Shown: piece after piece, positions 37,305-45,354 of the stretch
Layout of the letters: the number at the start of each line of letters is the position of its first letter
How positions within the stretch are numbered: position 1 is the first letter of the stretch
DNA from: an uncultured Lachnospiraceae bacterium
GTDB taxonomy: Bacteria; Bacillota; Clostridia; Lachnospirales; Lachnospiraceae
Assembly: GCA_949878435.1 (NCBI GenBank)
Contig: CATLAK010000011.1
Location: 27,403-91,402 of the forward strand
Direction: 5' to 3'
Length of the DNA: 64,000 nt
Notes under the pieces: generated by a model
What the model saw: the letters and a program-made list of their open reading frames with translations, nothing else
Databases searched by the model: none
What the model was told of the DNA's origin: nothing
Position numbers and translations under genes: made by a program

Positions 37305-38093
37305 ATGATTACAATGCAGCATGTATGCAAGACCTACAAGGTCTCAAAACGTGATGCCGGATTTACTTCGGCATTTAAGGCTCTATTCCACAAGGAATAT
37401 GAGTACATTCACGCGCTCGACGACGTTTCTTTCACCATAAGCGACGGTGAAATGGTGGGCTACATAGGTCCTAACGGCGCCGGAAAGAGTTCTACCATCA
37501 AAATTTTAAGCGGTATCCTTACCCCCGAGGAAGGTACCTGTCTCGTAAACGGATTGATTCCCTGGAAAAACAGAATTGAATATGTAAAGAGTATCGGCGT
37601 GGTCTTTGGTCAGCGTACCCAGCTGTAGTGGGATGTGCCCATATTGGATTCCTTTGAACTGCTGAAAGAGATTTACCGGATCGGCGACGCAGACTATCGG
37701 CGGAATCTGGCGCTTCTTGCAGAGATGCTGCAGCTTTCAGACCTTTTAAGGACGCCTGCCAGACAGCTTTCCTTAGGACAGCGGATGCGCTGTGAGCTTG
37801 CCGCCTCCCTTCTGCACGGTCCCCGACTCCTTTTTCTGGATGAACCCACCATCGGCTTGGACGCCGTTTCAAAACTGGCTGTCAGAGAATTCATCCTGCA
37901 GCTGAACCGTGAAAAGAAGACTACCGTCCTGTTGACTACCCATGACATGCAGGATATCGAAGCACTTACAAGCCGGATCATTCTAATTGGTAAGGGCTCT
38001 ATCTTGCTGGACGGAAATCTGGAGGATATCAAACATGGAACTGATTCCGCCGAAGCAGCGCTGGCTGATTTTTATCGCAGCCACAATCTTTAA
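37305..38093 (+). pseudogene. ABC-2 exporter ATPase interrupted by an in-frame amber codon
   Basis: The frame codes for a complete ATPase of 262 codons: Walker A GPNGAGKSS, Q-loop VVFGQRTQL, signature LSLGQRMRCELAA, Walker B RLLFLDEPTIGLD and H-loop TTHD. It is broken by TAG at 37626-37628, exactly where relatives have a Trp in the QLWWD motif (TGG to TAG, one base). Frame and homology continue straight on with WDVPILDSFELLKEIYRI. Either a recent null mutation, a sequencing error, or amber suppression. Downstream, the second half could restart at a GTG (37635) but would lack Walker A. Confidence 0.85.
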
Positions 38094-38104
38094 GGAGGGA
38101 CACG

Positions 38105-38908
38105 ATGAAAAAATATCTTGCCTTTTTCCGCCTCCGTTTCAGCATGGGACTGCAGTATCGGGCGGCGGCATTTGCCGGCGTCGTCACACAGTTTGCATGG
38201 GCTGGCATGGAAATCATGATGTTCCGCGCTTTTTACCGGACGGATGCCGCTTCCTTCCCCATGACCTTTCAGGCGACCTGCGCCTATGTATGGATGCAGC
38301 AGGCATTTCTCACACTTTTTATGGCATGGATGATGGAAAATGAAATCTTTGACTTGATCGTGAACGGAAATATTTCCTACGAGTTGTGCCGCCCCGTCAA
38401 CATCTACAATATGTGGTTTTCCAGAAGTCTTGCCAACAGGCTGTCCAAAGCCGTGCTGCGCTGCCTGCCAATTCTTTTAGTGGCAGCTTTTCTGCCTGCG
38501 CCGTACGGGCTGATGCTTCCCGCAAGTCCCTTGGCATTTTTGCTTTTTCTCTTTACCCTGTTTGCCGGCGTGGGGGTGACGGTCGCCTTTTGCATGCTGG
38601 TATATATGCTTTCATTTTTTACCATATCCCCTGCAGGTATTCGCATTGTGGCTGTCTCCATGGTGGAATTTCTCTCGGGCGCCACCATTCCTCTTCCCTT
38701 TTTTCCGGAAAAGGTGCGTGCCTTTTTAGAGCTGCTTCCCTTTGCCTCCATGCAGAACGTGCCCCTGCGCATTTATAGCGGGGACCTTTCCGGCGCCGCC
38801 GCGGGGCGCGCTCTTTTCTTGCAGCTCTTCTGGCTTTTTGCGCTGATTGGGATGGGGAGGCTTTTAGATGCCTTTGCCATGAAAAAAATCACTATACAGG
38901 GAGGTTGA
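38105..38908 (+). CDS. ABC-2 type exporter permease, subunit 1
   Basis: 267-aa protein with about six membrane helices, starting MKKYLAFFRLRFSMGLQYRA. ABC-2 permease features: SYELCRPVNIYNMWFSRSLA after the second helix and FLSGATIPLPFFPEKVRAFL near the C-terminus. Such two-permease exporters move drugs, lipids or peptides; substrate unknown. Follows the ATPase by 11 nt. Confidence 0.85.
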   Translation: MKKYLAFFRLRFSMGLQYRAAAFAGVVTQFAWAGMEIMMFRAFYRTDAASFPMTFQATCAYVWMQQAFLTLFMAWMMENEIFDLIVNGNISYELCRPVNIYNMWFSRSLANRLSKAVLRCLPILLVAAFLPAPYGLMLPASPLAFLLFLFTLFAGVGVTVAFCMLVYMLSFFTISPAGIRIVAVSMVEFLSGATIPLPFFPEKVRAFLELLPFASMQNVPLRIYSGDLSGAAAGRALFLQLFWLFALIGMGRLLDAFAMKKITIQGG

Positions 38909-38911
38909 ACG

Positions 38912-39685
38912 ATGCGGTTATATGGAAAATTCTTTGTGATGCATTTGAAAAGTCTGCTGGAGTACAAGACCTCTTTCTTTTTGACGTGCATTGGTCAGTT
39001 TTTGGTTTCGTTTAATGTTTTTCTGGGGATGTATTTTATGTTCCAGCGGTTTTCCAACGTGGAGGGATTTACTTACAATGAAGTGCTCTTATGTTTCGGC
39101 ATCACGCTGATGGAGTTTTCGCTGGCGGAATCTGTGGCAAGGGGATTTGACACCTTTGACAATATGATCAAACAGGGGGAATTTGACCGGGTGCTGGTAA
39201 GACCCAGGCATGAGATTCTATTGGTGCTGGGCAGCCGTATTGAATTTTCCCGGATTGGACGCATCATGCAGGCTGTCGTCATGTTCATCTACGGATTTGC
39301 GGTGAGCGGCGTACGCTGGACGCCTGCCAAAGTTATGGCGGTACTTTTTATGCTGATCGGCGGCACCGTCGTCTTTAGCGGACTCTTCCTCATTTATGCC
39401 TCCATCTGCTTCTTTACCATAGAAGGGCTGGAATTTATGAATGTGTTTACGGACGGCGCACGGGAATATGGAAAGTACCCTGTCTCCATTTACGGCAAAA
39501 GAATCCTGCAGATATGTACCTTCGTGATTCCCTATGCGCTGATCCAGTATTATCCTTTTCTCTTTTTGCTGGATAGGGGGAAGCCTTGGTACTGCCTGCT
39601 GCCGCTGGCGGCTTGCCTGTTTATCATACCCTGCTTTTTGCTGTGGAAGCTGGGGGTAAGGCATTATACTTCCTCTGGGTCATAG
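38912..39685 (+). CDS. ABC-2 type exporter permease, subunit 2
   Basis: 257 aa, about six helices, with QGEFDRVLVRPRHEILLVLG after the second helix and FFTIEGLEFMNVFTDGAREY in the conserved ABC-2 loop. It begins 3 nt after subunit 1. A diverged copy of codons 153-200 lies at 41801-41950. With the ATPase broken, the whole exporter may be inactive unless another ATPase serves it. Confidence 0.85.
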   Translation: MRLYGKFFVMHLKSLLEYKTSFFLTCIGQFLVSFNVFLGMYFMFQRFSNVEGFTYNEVLLCFGITLMEFSLAESVARGFDTFDNMIKQGEFDRVLVRPRHEILLVLGSRIEFSRIGRIMQAVVMFIYGFAVSGVRWTPAKVMAVLFMLIGGTVVFSGLFLIYASICFFTIEGLEFMNVFTDGAREYGKYPVSIYGKRILQICTFVIPYALIQYYPFLFLLDRGKPWYCLLPLAACLFIIPCFLLWKLGVRHYTSSGS

Positions 39686-39716
39686 GAGTGACCTAGAGGG
39701 AACCTGTTTTAACGCT

Positions 39717-40613
39717 CTACTCAGCAGTCCCTCTATATTCCTCCAAACATTTGTCATAGATTTTATTTAAATCATAAGTGGGTGCGAATTCTTGTGCTAC
39801 ATTGTAGATTTTTTCAATCTGTTCCAAATCTTCTTCTAAATCGTCTGCTATCTCAGCAATAGTTTTTCCTCTGCGGATTTTTTTGCATACCATCTGGATT
39901 AACCTTTTGATGAAACCCTCCTCGCGCCCATCATCTCTGGCATACTCTATCTCTTCCCATCTCTGCATATATTTCATCCCTGCCTTTTCTGATGCTCTGA
40001 TCCTTTCTACTTTTTCATGGATAAGTCTTATTCTGTTACTCTTTATCCCTTTCACTTTTTCATCTGTAGACGCTGTGATATATTCCATAAAATCTAAGAA
40101 CTCCTGCGAAAAATCCTCGGCGTTTGTTCCATTTGTATTAATAAAAACTCTAATCGCTCCATCCTCTAACCTTAAGTCCGGACATTCTCTGCAAGTACCT
40201 TCAAAGGTATACCTATACAATTTACGCCCAAAAATATCAAAAGGTGCTATTAAAATGAGACAACTATTATTAAGTAAATTGAAATTTTTACACCCTGTTT
40301 CTAACAAAGATACATCTAACTGTGCCTGATAGTAACGGCTCCTTTTTTTCAAATTTCCTGTATTCCGTTTCTGCATCTCTGTGTAATACAGTGTCTTCTC
40401 TTCATCCATTCCTATTACGTCAAGACGAACCTGTCTAAGCTCCGGCGAAACCCTAAGCTCTTTTTCTGTCTCTGGACTTCCCAGTAATTCTACTTCATTT
40501 TCCAGCAATATGTTGATTGCTGCCTGATAGACTTCTTTGCTTTCCATCGCTTCAGAAAACAGGAATCTATCTACCAGATTTAAATCTTCCAACTTTGTGT
40601 GTACATTTACCAT
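39717..40613 (-). CDS. Rpn family PD-(D/E)XK nuclease / putative transposase
   Basis: 298 aa. The nuclease core is recognisable as RLDVIGMDEEKTLYYTEMQK (D ... E-x-Q) after an N-terminal VDRFLFSEAM segment, plus the C-terminal helical EEIEYARDDGREEGFIKRLI typical of PF12784 proteins. They promote recombination or act as defence nucleases. ATG 40613 has AGGAGG 7 nt upstream. A lone copy, with no terminal repeats seen. Confidence 0.85.
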   Translation of the reverse strand: MVNVHTKLEDLNLVDRFLFSEAMESKEVYQAAINILLENEVELLGSPETEKELRVSPELRQVRLDVIGMDEEKTLYYTEMQKRNTGNLKKRSRYYQAQLDVSLLETGCKNFNLLNNSCLILIAPFDIFGRKLYRYTFEGTCRECPDLRLEDGAIRVFINTNGTNAEDFSQEFLDFMEYITASTDEKVKGIKSNRIRLIHEKVERIRASEKAGMKYMQRWEEIEYARDDGREEGFIKRLIQMVCKKIRRGKTIAEIADDLEEDLEQIEKIYNVAQEFAPTYDLNKIYDKCLEEYRGTAE

Positions 40614-41046
40614 ATTGTTTCCTCCTTTGCGCAGGAAACAAATCATCTTTAGAAAATCCGTTCTTAAATCACCAATGCTTTTTCCTGCTTTATTTGATTT
40701 GTTGGGTTCTTAAAAGCAGGATTTCAAAAAATGAATGTCAGAACAGAATATTCTGTAAGATGCAGCAATGCTGCTAAATAAGCTTTCGCTTAAAGAAATC
40801 ATTTGCTTTTCTATATAATAACATAATAGCGTTTATTATTGAACTACTTTTTTACTTTTTATATTTATTTAATATTTTATCCAACTACTCGTTTTATATA
40901 TTTCATGCATTTATTGTATATTTTTCACACTTTCGTAAGCAAATCATCTTAAAATTCCACATTATTGACATTGTCTGCCAAATGCATCACTGCTAAAATA
41001 ATGCCGATGAAAATGAAATGGTTAAAAACGAGATGGAGGAAAAGAA
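40614..41046. other. AT-rich intergenic region with divergent promoters
   Basis: About 430 nt between the Rpn gene and the small-protein gene. Very AT-rich, with scattered short direct and inverted copies of AAATCAT and of AAGCTTTCGCTT-type sequence. A plus-strand promoter is likely at 40971-40999. I see no gene. Confidence 0.4.
40971..40999 (+). promoter_or_regulatory. putative promoter of the 79-aa gene
   Basis: TTGTCT (40971-40976), 17-nt spacer, TAAAAT (40994-40999), about 48 nt before the ATG at 41047. A TTGACA lies just upstream (40965-40970) but at 23 nt is too far from the -10. Confidence 0.5.
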
Positions 41047-41286
41047 ATGAAAATTTATAACATTGATGACGCCGAAAAGTTCCTTGATACAATCAAACAA
41101 TGTAAGGGATCCGTAGAATTGATTTCCAAGCAGGGAGACCGCCTTAACTTAAAGTCTGAACTGACAAAGTACCTTGCGCTTTCCAAGCTTTTTAATGACG
41201 ATGCTTTTATCAATGAAATGGAACTGATTGCTTCCGACCCTGATGATGTAAAGCTTCTGGTAGATTACATGATGATGGGAAAGTAA
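41047..41286 (+). CDS. small protein, paralogue of the gene at 30455 (79 aa)
   Basis: 79-aa soluble protein, MKIYNIDDAEKFLDTIKQCK at the start, matching the gene at 30455-30694 in length and in the F-L-D-T-x-x-x-C-K-G-x-V-x-x-x-S core, the L-x-L-K stretch and the C-terminal D-P-x-D. GATGGAGG precedes the ATG. It has its own promoter and terminator, so it is a real monocistronic gene. Confidence 0.75.
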   Translation: MKIYNIDDAEKFLDTIKQCKGSVELISKQGDRLNLKSELTKYLALSKLFNDDAFINEMELIASDPDDVKLLVDYMMMGK

Positions 41287-41313
41287 TGATTTGAACGTCA
41301 TGCAGAATTCTTT

Positions 41314-41350
41314 GCCCCAGAGAATTTGTTGATTCTCTGGGGCGATTTTA
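41314..41350 (+). terminator. Rho-independent terminator of the 79-aa gene
   Basis: A 12-bp perfect stem GCCCCAGAGAAT/ATTCTCTGGGGC (41314-41343) with a 6-nt loop, then GATTTTATG. Ends the monocistronic transcript. Confidence 0.85.
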
Positions 41351-41441
41351 TGCTTTATGTATAGATAAATTTGTGTTCCATTACTATTCATTTATTGAAT
41401 CTATATATTCTTTTATCTTCATAACAAAGTATTTCGCATTT

Positions 41442-41771
41442 TTAAGCTGCCTTCCATAAAACAATCCCCTCCTCCCGGATGTTCCTATAAAAGGGGAGAA
41501 TGTCCTCCCATTTTCTCATATTGCTTTCCTGTATATCAACAATCGAAAACACTTTTTCGTACCGTATATCCATTTCTGCCGCCCATCTCACAAAACGCTT
41601 CTTTGTTCCATCATCCATTTTATCCTTCGTAATAATCGCTATATCTATATCACTTTCGTCCGTTTCCCCGCCTCTTGCAACTGAACCATATAAAATAATC
41701 ATAGATAGATTCTTTTGAAAGATATCCGTTAGCCCCTGCACTAATTCTGCTCTCATATCATCAGATAACAT
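41442..41771 (-). CDS. minimal nucleotidyltransferase (MNT) domain protein
   Basis: 109 aa with the catalytic GSVARGGETDESDIDIAIIT (GS-x10-D-x-D) of small nucleotidyltransferases. In toxin-antitoxin systems such proteins (MntA) AMPylate a HEPN toxin. No HEPN partner lies next to it, so it may be an orphan or act alone. Single-gene unit on the minus strand. Confidence 0.75.
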   Translation of the reverse strand: MLSDDMRAELVQGLTDIFQKNLSMIILYGSVARGGETDESDIDIAIITKDKMDDGTKKRFVRWAAEMDIRYEKVFSIVDIQESNMRKWEDILPFYRNIREEGIVLWKAA

Positions 41772-41800
41772 TTATTTTACCTCCCAAAATATCTTTCTCC

Positions 41801-41950
41801 TACGTCTTTAGCGGACTCTACCTCATTTATGCCTCCATCTGCTCCTTTACCATAGAAGGGCTGGAATTTATAAAAGTATTTACGGACGGCGCAAGGGAGT
41901 GTGAAAAATACCCGGTGTCCCTTTACGGCATCATCAAAATGCAGGATTAA
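41801..41950 (+). pseudogene. relic fragment of an ABC-2 permease
   Basis: A 50-codon open stretch, without a start, coding YVFSGLYLIYASIC... that matches codons 153-200 of the permease at 38912-39685. By hand the DNA is about 85% identical over 144 nt, with most changes silent or conservative. It ends in TAA. This is the remains of a second, related exporter copy. Confidence 0.75.
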
Positions 41951-42091
41951 GAATCTAATTTATGTCCACATTTTGGACAATATTTGGGCATTCTTCCACG
42001 AAAGTTTAAATATTTATCGCAATTCGGGCATCGAAGCAAACCCTATACCTAGGCAACTTAGAAATACTAAATAACTTTTTTTAAAATCCAT
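41947..42091 (-). pseudogene. frameshifted small zinc-ribbon membrane protein
   Basis: An ATG at 42091 starts MDFKKSYLVFLSCLGIG, a hydrophobic segment. In a different frame the sequence continues LRCPNCDKYLNFRGRMPKYC and PKCGHKLDS then stop: two CxxC pairs of a zinc ribbon. The two parts fit one small gene broken by a frameshift. It overlaps the end of the permease relic, so this is a patch of decayed genes. Confidence 0.45.
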
Positions 42092-42136
42092 TGAATCATC
42101 CCCCTAATTTGATTAATCGCTTTAAATATATCACAG

Positions 42137-42156
42137 TCACAACACTCTTTTAGCTG
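42137..42156. repeat. 20-nt direct repeat, left copy
   Basis: 20 nt ending in CACTCTTTTAGCTG. The same sequence with one mismatch lies at 43272-43291. Together they bracket the DUF3791-DUF3990-DUF3791 genes. On the minus strand both copies can be read as the same peptide, QLKEC, so they may be two pieces of one ancestral coding sequence. Confidence 0.6.
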
Positions 42157-42389
42157 TTTCTGCAATTTTTCTCTTGATTTGTAAAAACCATATATTCCTC
42201 CAACAAATCCCTTGCCAAATAGTCATCGCTCATACAATGAAGGTCTGATACACCGTCCCGAATCAATTCACGTTCCGTAGAACAATAGAAAAATCCCATT
42301 GCTTCCTTCACGGTTATGTCTGCAAGTTCAGCAAATTTCATAATAACCCGTCCATATTTCATCTGCAGTAAAGTAGCGCTTGCCTTCAT
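42150..42389 (-). CDS. DUF3791-like protein, second of two
   Basis: 79 aa: MKYGRVIMKFAELADITVKE and DDYLARDLLEEYMVF fit the small DUF3791 family, found next to DUF3990 genes. Probably an antitoxin-like partner. Its last codons run into the left 20-nt direct repeat, so its C-terminus may have been created by the rearrangement. It overlaps the DUF3990 gene by 4 nt and is translationally coupled. Confidence 0.65.
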   Translation of the reverse strand: MKASATLLQMKYGRVIMKFAELADITVKEAMGFFYCSTERELIRDGVSDLHCMSDDYLARDLLEEYMVFTNQEKNCRNS

Positions 42390-42859
42390 ATATGGTAACT
42401 CCTCTCGAATCTCAAATATTCATCCAAAATCTCCTGTCTTCGAAAGCAAATCTGCATATTGGGTTTTTCCATCGCCAGTCTGCCGATTGCCTCTGCGCGG
42501 CTGATCAAATTTTCAAAATATAATTCTATCGTATCAAATACACGGTCATTCGCCACACCGCCCATTACAATATCGTAATCAGATAAATCCTGCCCCGAGC
42601 GGCACTGCGAAATAAAATCCAGCCACTCATCCGAATAGGTCTCAAATTTTTTGGTATGATATTTCTCAAATACGGTTTCATCAACATGATACACGGAAAC
42701 AATTCCCCGTTTCCCCTTCCTTATAAACTTCCTGCACCAGTTCTTCGCCTGTTCCTCAATCGGCGTCGTATAGAAACCAGCTCCGAAATCAACTTCTCTC
42801 CTTGAATGCAAAATATCCGGTTTCACTATTTCTCTGTCAGATCCGTGAAATATAATCAT
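42386..42859 (-). CDS. DUF3990 protein, ADP-ribosyltransferase-like
   Basis: 157 aa. MIIFHGSDREIVKPDILHSR, DFGAGFYTTPIEEQAKNWC and the later SDYDIVMGGVANDRVFDTIE follow the DUF3990 pattern, which is related to ART toxins: a first-strand His (FHG), a Tyr in GFYTT, then an acidic C-terminal motif. Toxin-like activity is inference. It overlaps both flanking DUF3791-like genes by 4 nt (ATGA type), a tight three-gene unit. Confidence 0.75.
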   Translation of the reverse strand: MIIFHGSDREIVKPDILHSRREVDFGAGFYTTPIEEQAKNWCRKFIRKGKRGIVSVYHVDETVFEKYHTKKFETYSDEWLDFISQCRSGQDLSDYDIVMGGVANDRVFDTIELYFENLISRAEAIGRLAMEKPNMQICFRRQEILDEYLRFERSYHI

Positions 42860-43098
42860 AACGCAACTCCTTTTTCCTGCATTAAATCAATCAGATCATT
42901 CACAATATATTCTTTCCCCTGCGTATGAAGCACATCATAACAGGGAATGATATAGCCGTCTAAAATATCACTTTTTTGAGCAAATATATGATAGACAACG
43001 GAAGCGTCCACTTTCAAATATAACGCCACGTTTTCAATGCAGAATATTGCAAATTCTGTTTCTTCTTTTGTGTAATCTTTTGACGAAGCATTTTCCAT
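42856..43098 (-). CDS. DUF3791-like protein, first of two
   Basis: 80 aa from ATG 43098, which has GGGAGG 6 nt upstream; upstream in-frame codons belong to the methyltransferase relic. EETEFAIFCIENVALYLKVD and ILDGYIIPCYDVLHTQGKEY are the DUF3791 core. First gene of the three-gene toxin-like unit. Confidence 0.7.
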   Translation of the reverse strand: MENASSKDYTKEETEFAIFCIENVALYLKVDASVVYHIFAQKSDILDGYIIPCYDVLHTQGKEYIVNDLIDLMQEKGVAL

Positions 43099-43114
43099 TA
43101 CATTCCTCCCCATT

Positions 43115-43292
43115 TTATTTTTCTTTCGCCACAATGCTTTTGGAATCCGCAAACACCTCATAAAATCTGCCATCTCTCGCCGTCTGTGCTTTCCTATAAT
43201 TTACCTTGACACCATCATCCAAATCAAATTCTATCCGTGGCAATGCCAAATGCCCAATCTTTTCATCATAATCACGACACTCTTTTAGCTGC
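43115..43292 (-). pseudogene. C-terminal relic of a DNA methyltransferase-like protein
   Basis: 58 codons in one open frame without a start, preceded by [23 protein letters not shown] then [17 protein letters not shown] and a stop after SIVAKEK. The [11 protein letters not shown] motif is what I know from the C-terminal ends of PglX-like or type II adenine DNA methyltransferases of restriction and BREX-type systems. The rest of the gene is missing. It directly precedes the DUF3791 gene. Confidence 0.6.
43272..43291. repeat. 20-nt direct repeat, right copy
   Basis: Same 20 nt as 42137-42156 with one mismatch. It lies within the methyltransferase relic, coding its QLKEC start. Confidence 0.6.
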
Positions 43293-43355
43293 TAGGGCTT
43301 AATTTATTATATCCTTAGCTAATTTATTGCACAATCAGATTTTATCAAATATTTT

Positions 43356-44414
43356 TCATGCTTTAATTGCCCAGCGCATCTTCGCAGAGCGTGCCCTGCT
43401 GTTTCTGGCGCACTCCTGCGCCGTCGGTCTTATCACTTCTTCTGCGATTTCGCTGTAAACGCCTGCTCTTTTTCCTTCTTTAAAGGATTTCTTTACCAGT
43501 CTGTCTTCTCCCGAGTGAAAGGTTAGGATGGCAATTCTTCCTCCCGGCGCCATTGCCGCCGGAAGTTTTTGCAGGAAAGCATCCAGCACTTCATACTCAC
43601 TGTTCACATCGATTCGAAGCGCCTGAAATACCCGGGCGCAGGACTTTTTCACGCTCTCCCTGCGCTCTGTCTCGGGCAGGAAAGCAAGGGCTCCTGAAAT
43701 GATCTCCTTAAGGCTGATGGTCGTCTCGATTTTCCCGCCTTTGCGCAGGTGTGAGACAATGGCTCTTGCAATTTCTTCCGCATACGGCTCGTCCGCATTT
43801 TCTATGAGCATGCCGGCAAGTTCTTCCCTGGTGACTTCTTTTAGCCGCTCCGCTGCGGAACTGCCGCTTTCGGGGTCAAGGCGAAGATCTAACGGTCCTT
43901 CATTCTTATAAGAAAATCCTCTCTCCGGGTTATCGATCTGCATGGATGATACGCCTAAGTCTGCAAGAAGGAACTGAAACGGTCCGTATTTTTCCGCCAC
44001 CCGATCGATATCGGCAAAGTTTTGGCGAAGCACCGTCAGAATCTCTTCCCCATACCCTTTTCCGCGCAACCGCTCCTTTGTCTTTTCAATCTCTATGGGA
44101 TCCACGTCCAGTCCGTACAGATGCCCTTTTCCCTCAAGGCATCGAAGCATCTCAAGGCTGTGCCCACCATATCCAAGCGTCGCGTCCACTCCTGTCATGC
44201 CCGGTTTAATCTGCAGAAAGTCAAGGATTTCCCTGACGCAGATGGAAATGTGCATCCCCGCAGGCGTGCTTCCCTTCTGAATCACCTTCTCGATGGTATC
44301 CTTAAATTTCTCCGGATTCAGTTCTTTATATTTCTCGCTGTACTTTCTTGGGTGCGTCCCTTTGTAACGCGCCCTTCTCTTATGGGGCTGCTCTCCCTGT
44401 TGCTGCTTTTCCAT
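43356..44414 (-). CDS. rsmH: 16S rRNA (cytosine-N4)-methyltransferase RsmH-like, extended form
   Basis: 352 aa. RsmH methylates C1402 of 16S rRNA. Motifs: DATLGYGGHSLEMLRCL (SAM site), GLDVDPIEIEKTKERL, ADLGVSSMQIDNPERGFSY, PLDLRLDP and AILTFHSGEDRLVKKSF. It has an N-terminal basic extension of about 45 residues (HKRRARYKGTHPRKYSEKYK) not present in normal RsmH. It is outside any mraZ-ftsL cell-wall cluster, so it is likely a second RsmH paralogue. ATG 44414 has AAAGGA upstream; two earlier in-frame ATGs add residues without support. Confidence 0.9.
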   Translation of the reverse strand: MEKQQQGEQPHKRRARYKGTHPRKYSEKYKELNPEKFKDTIEKVIQKGSTPAGMHISICVREILDFLQIKPGMTGVDATLGYGGHSLEMLRCLEGKGHLYGLDVDPIEIEKTKERLRGKGYGEEILTVLRQNFADIDRVAEKYGPFQFLLADLGVSSMQIDNPERGFSYKNEGPLDLRLDPESGSSAAERLKEVTREELAGMLIENADEPYAEEIARAIVSHLRKGGKIETTISLKEIISGALAFLPETERRESVKKSCARVFQALRIDVNSEYEVLDAFLQKLPAAMAPGGRIAILTFHSGEDRLVKKSFKEGKRAGVYSEIAEEVIRPTAQECARNSRARSAKMRWAIKA

Positions 44415-44480
44415 CCTGTATCCATCCTTTCCTGTGCCTAACATGCATCTGCCTCCCGCCGTTCCCACGCCAGTCTCTTT

Positions 44481-45159
44481 TTAAGTAGAAATATGTCTCG
44501 CCGGCACCGCAAGCCTTGCTCCTATTCCGGCATCAGCGCCGAAATTGAAGCTGGGCGCAATGTCATAGGCAAACGCAAAGCCATACGGTTCCGGTTTGTA
44601 TCTGCCCACAGCTTTATATACGCTTTCTATCGCCACGCCGAACTCCTCTTCCTTCTCATAGGGCTCGCTTTGAAAATAAAGCATGGCGCGAGGGAAGGTA
44701 AATCAGCTTCCTTTTCTCCCACTCCCTGACCGTAACCGTACAAAATTTCAAATCCTTGTCCATCTCTTGCTTCCTCCTGTTTCTAAGTAAATGATAATGG
44801 CTGACCGGATATTGTACAAACAGAGGAATGGCAATTTTTTGACTGCGGTAGGCAGCAGGCATAATATGGAATCTTCGATAAAAAGAGCGGGAAAACCCTT
44901 CATGCGTCTCAAAATGACTATCCAGCGCAATTTCCATAATCGGTTTTCGGGTGCACGCCAACTCCTTCGCACCTTCCGTCAGGCAGACTGCCTTGATATA
45001 ATCCTGCAGCGTTTTATGCAGATATTTCTTGAACAATCGATCCGCCTGCCGCCTTGAATATCCTGCCGCAGCACAGACCTGGTTCGCGCAGAAGCCTTCT
45101 TCCTTATGATGTGCACGAATGTAATCCTGCATTTTCTGTACCGCTTCCATTGCCTCCAT
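44481..45159 (-). pseudogene. AraC/GyrI-type regulator broken by an internal deletion
   Basis: The N-terminal 110 codons code for an AraC HTH (VCAAAGYSRRQADRLFKKYL, MEIALDSHFETHEGFSRSFY) and the beginning of a GyrI-like effector domain ending LIYLPSRHA. At that point the frame shifts: the end of the same domain continues in another frame from MLYFQSEPYEKEEEFGVAIE to the final LAVPARH. About 75-80 codons expected in between are missing, joined at a GCATG microhomology. Divergent from a MATE pump (45355), which an intact copy would control. Confidence 0.75.
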
Positions 45160-45212
45160 CCAACTCGATCCACCTTTATCATTCCATTATATTGATCTCA
45201 AAGAGGAATTCC

Positions 45213-45241
45213 TTGACTTATTTGGACAAATTCTATATCTG
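45213..45241 (+). promoter_or_regulatory. putative promoter of the MATE pump at 45355
   Basis: TTGACT (45213-45218), 17-nt spacer, TATCTG (45236-45241). A moderate match lying between the divergent broken regulator and the pump; a TATCAT box further on (about 45260) is an alternative. Confidence 0.35.
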
Positions 45242-45354
45242 TTTCCAATGATTTGTGCTATCATTGTATCATGTTTGCGTTTTTGTTTCTACAAAACAAA
45301 CGAAACGATTGCCTGTTTGCCTTATAAGAAGACTTGAAAGAAAGAAGATTAGAT

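Noticed and set aside
37635..38093. Second half of the ABC ATPase as an independent gene
   Set aside because: Begins at a GTG without a ribosome site directly after the amber codon and lacks Walker A; it is the continuation of the broken gene.
40517..40777. 86-codon plus-strand frame over the start of the Rpn gene
   Set aside because: Overlaps the well-supported minus-strand gene and its promoter region; no ribosome site or homology.
41442..41771. MntA-type antitoxin with a HEPN toxin partner
   Set aside because: The nucleotidyltransferase is real, but no HEPN gene (RxxxxH motif) is found on either side, so a toxin-antitoxin pair is not claimed.
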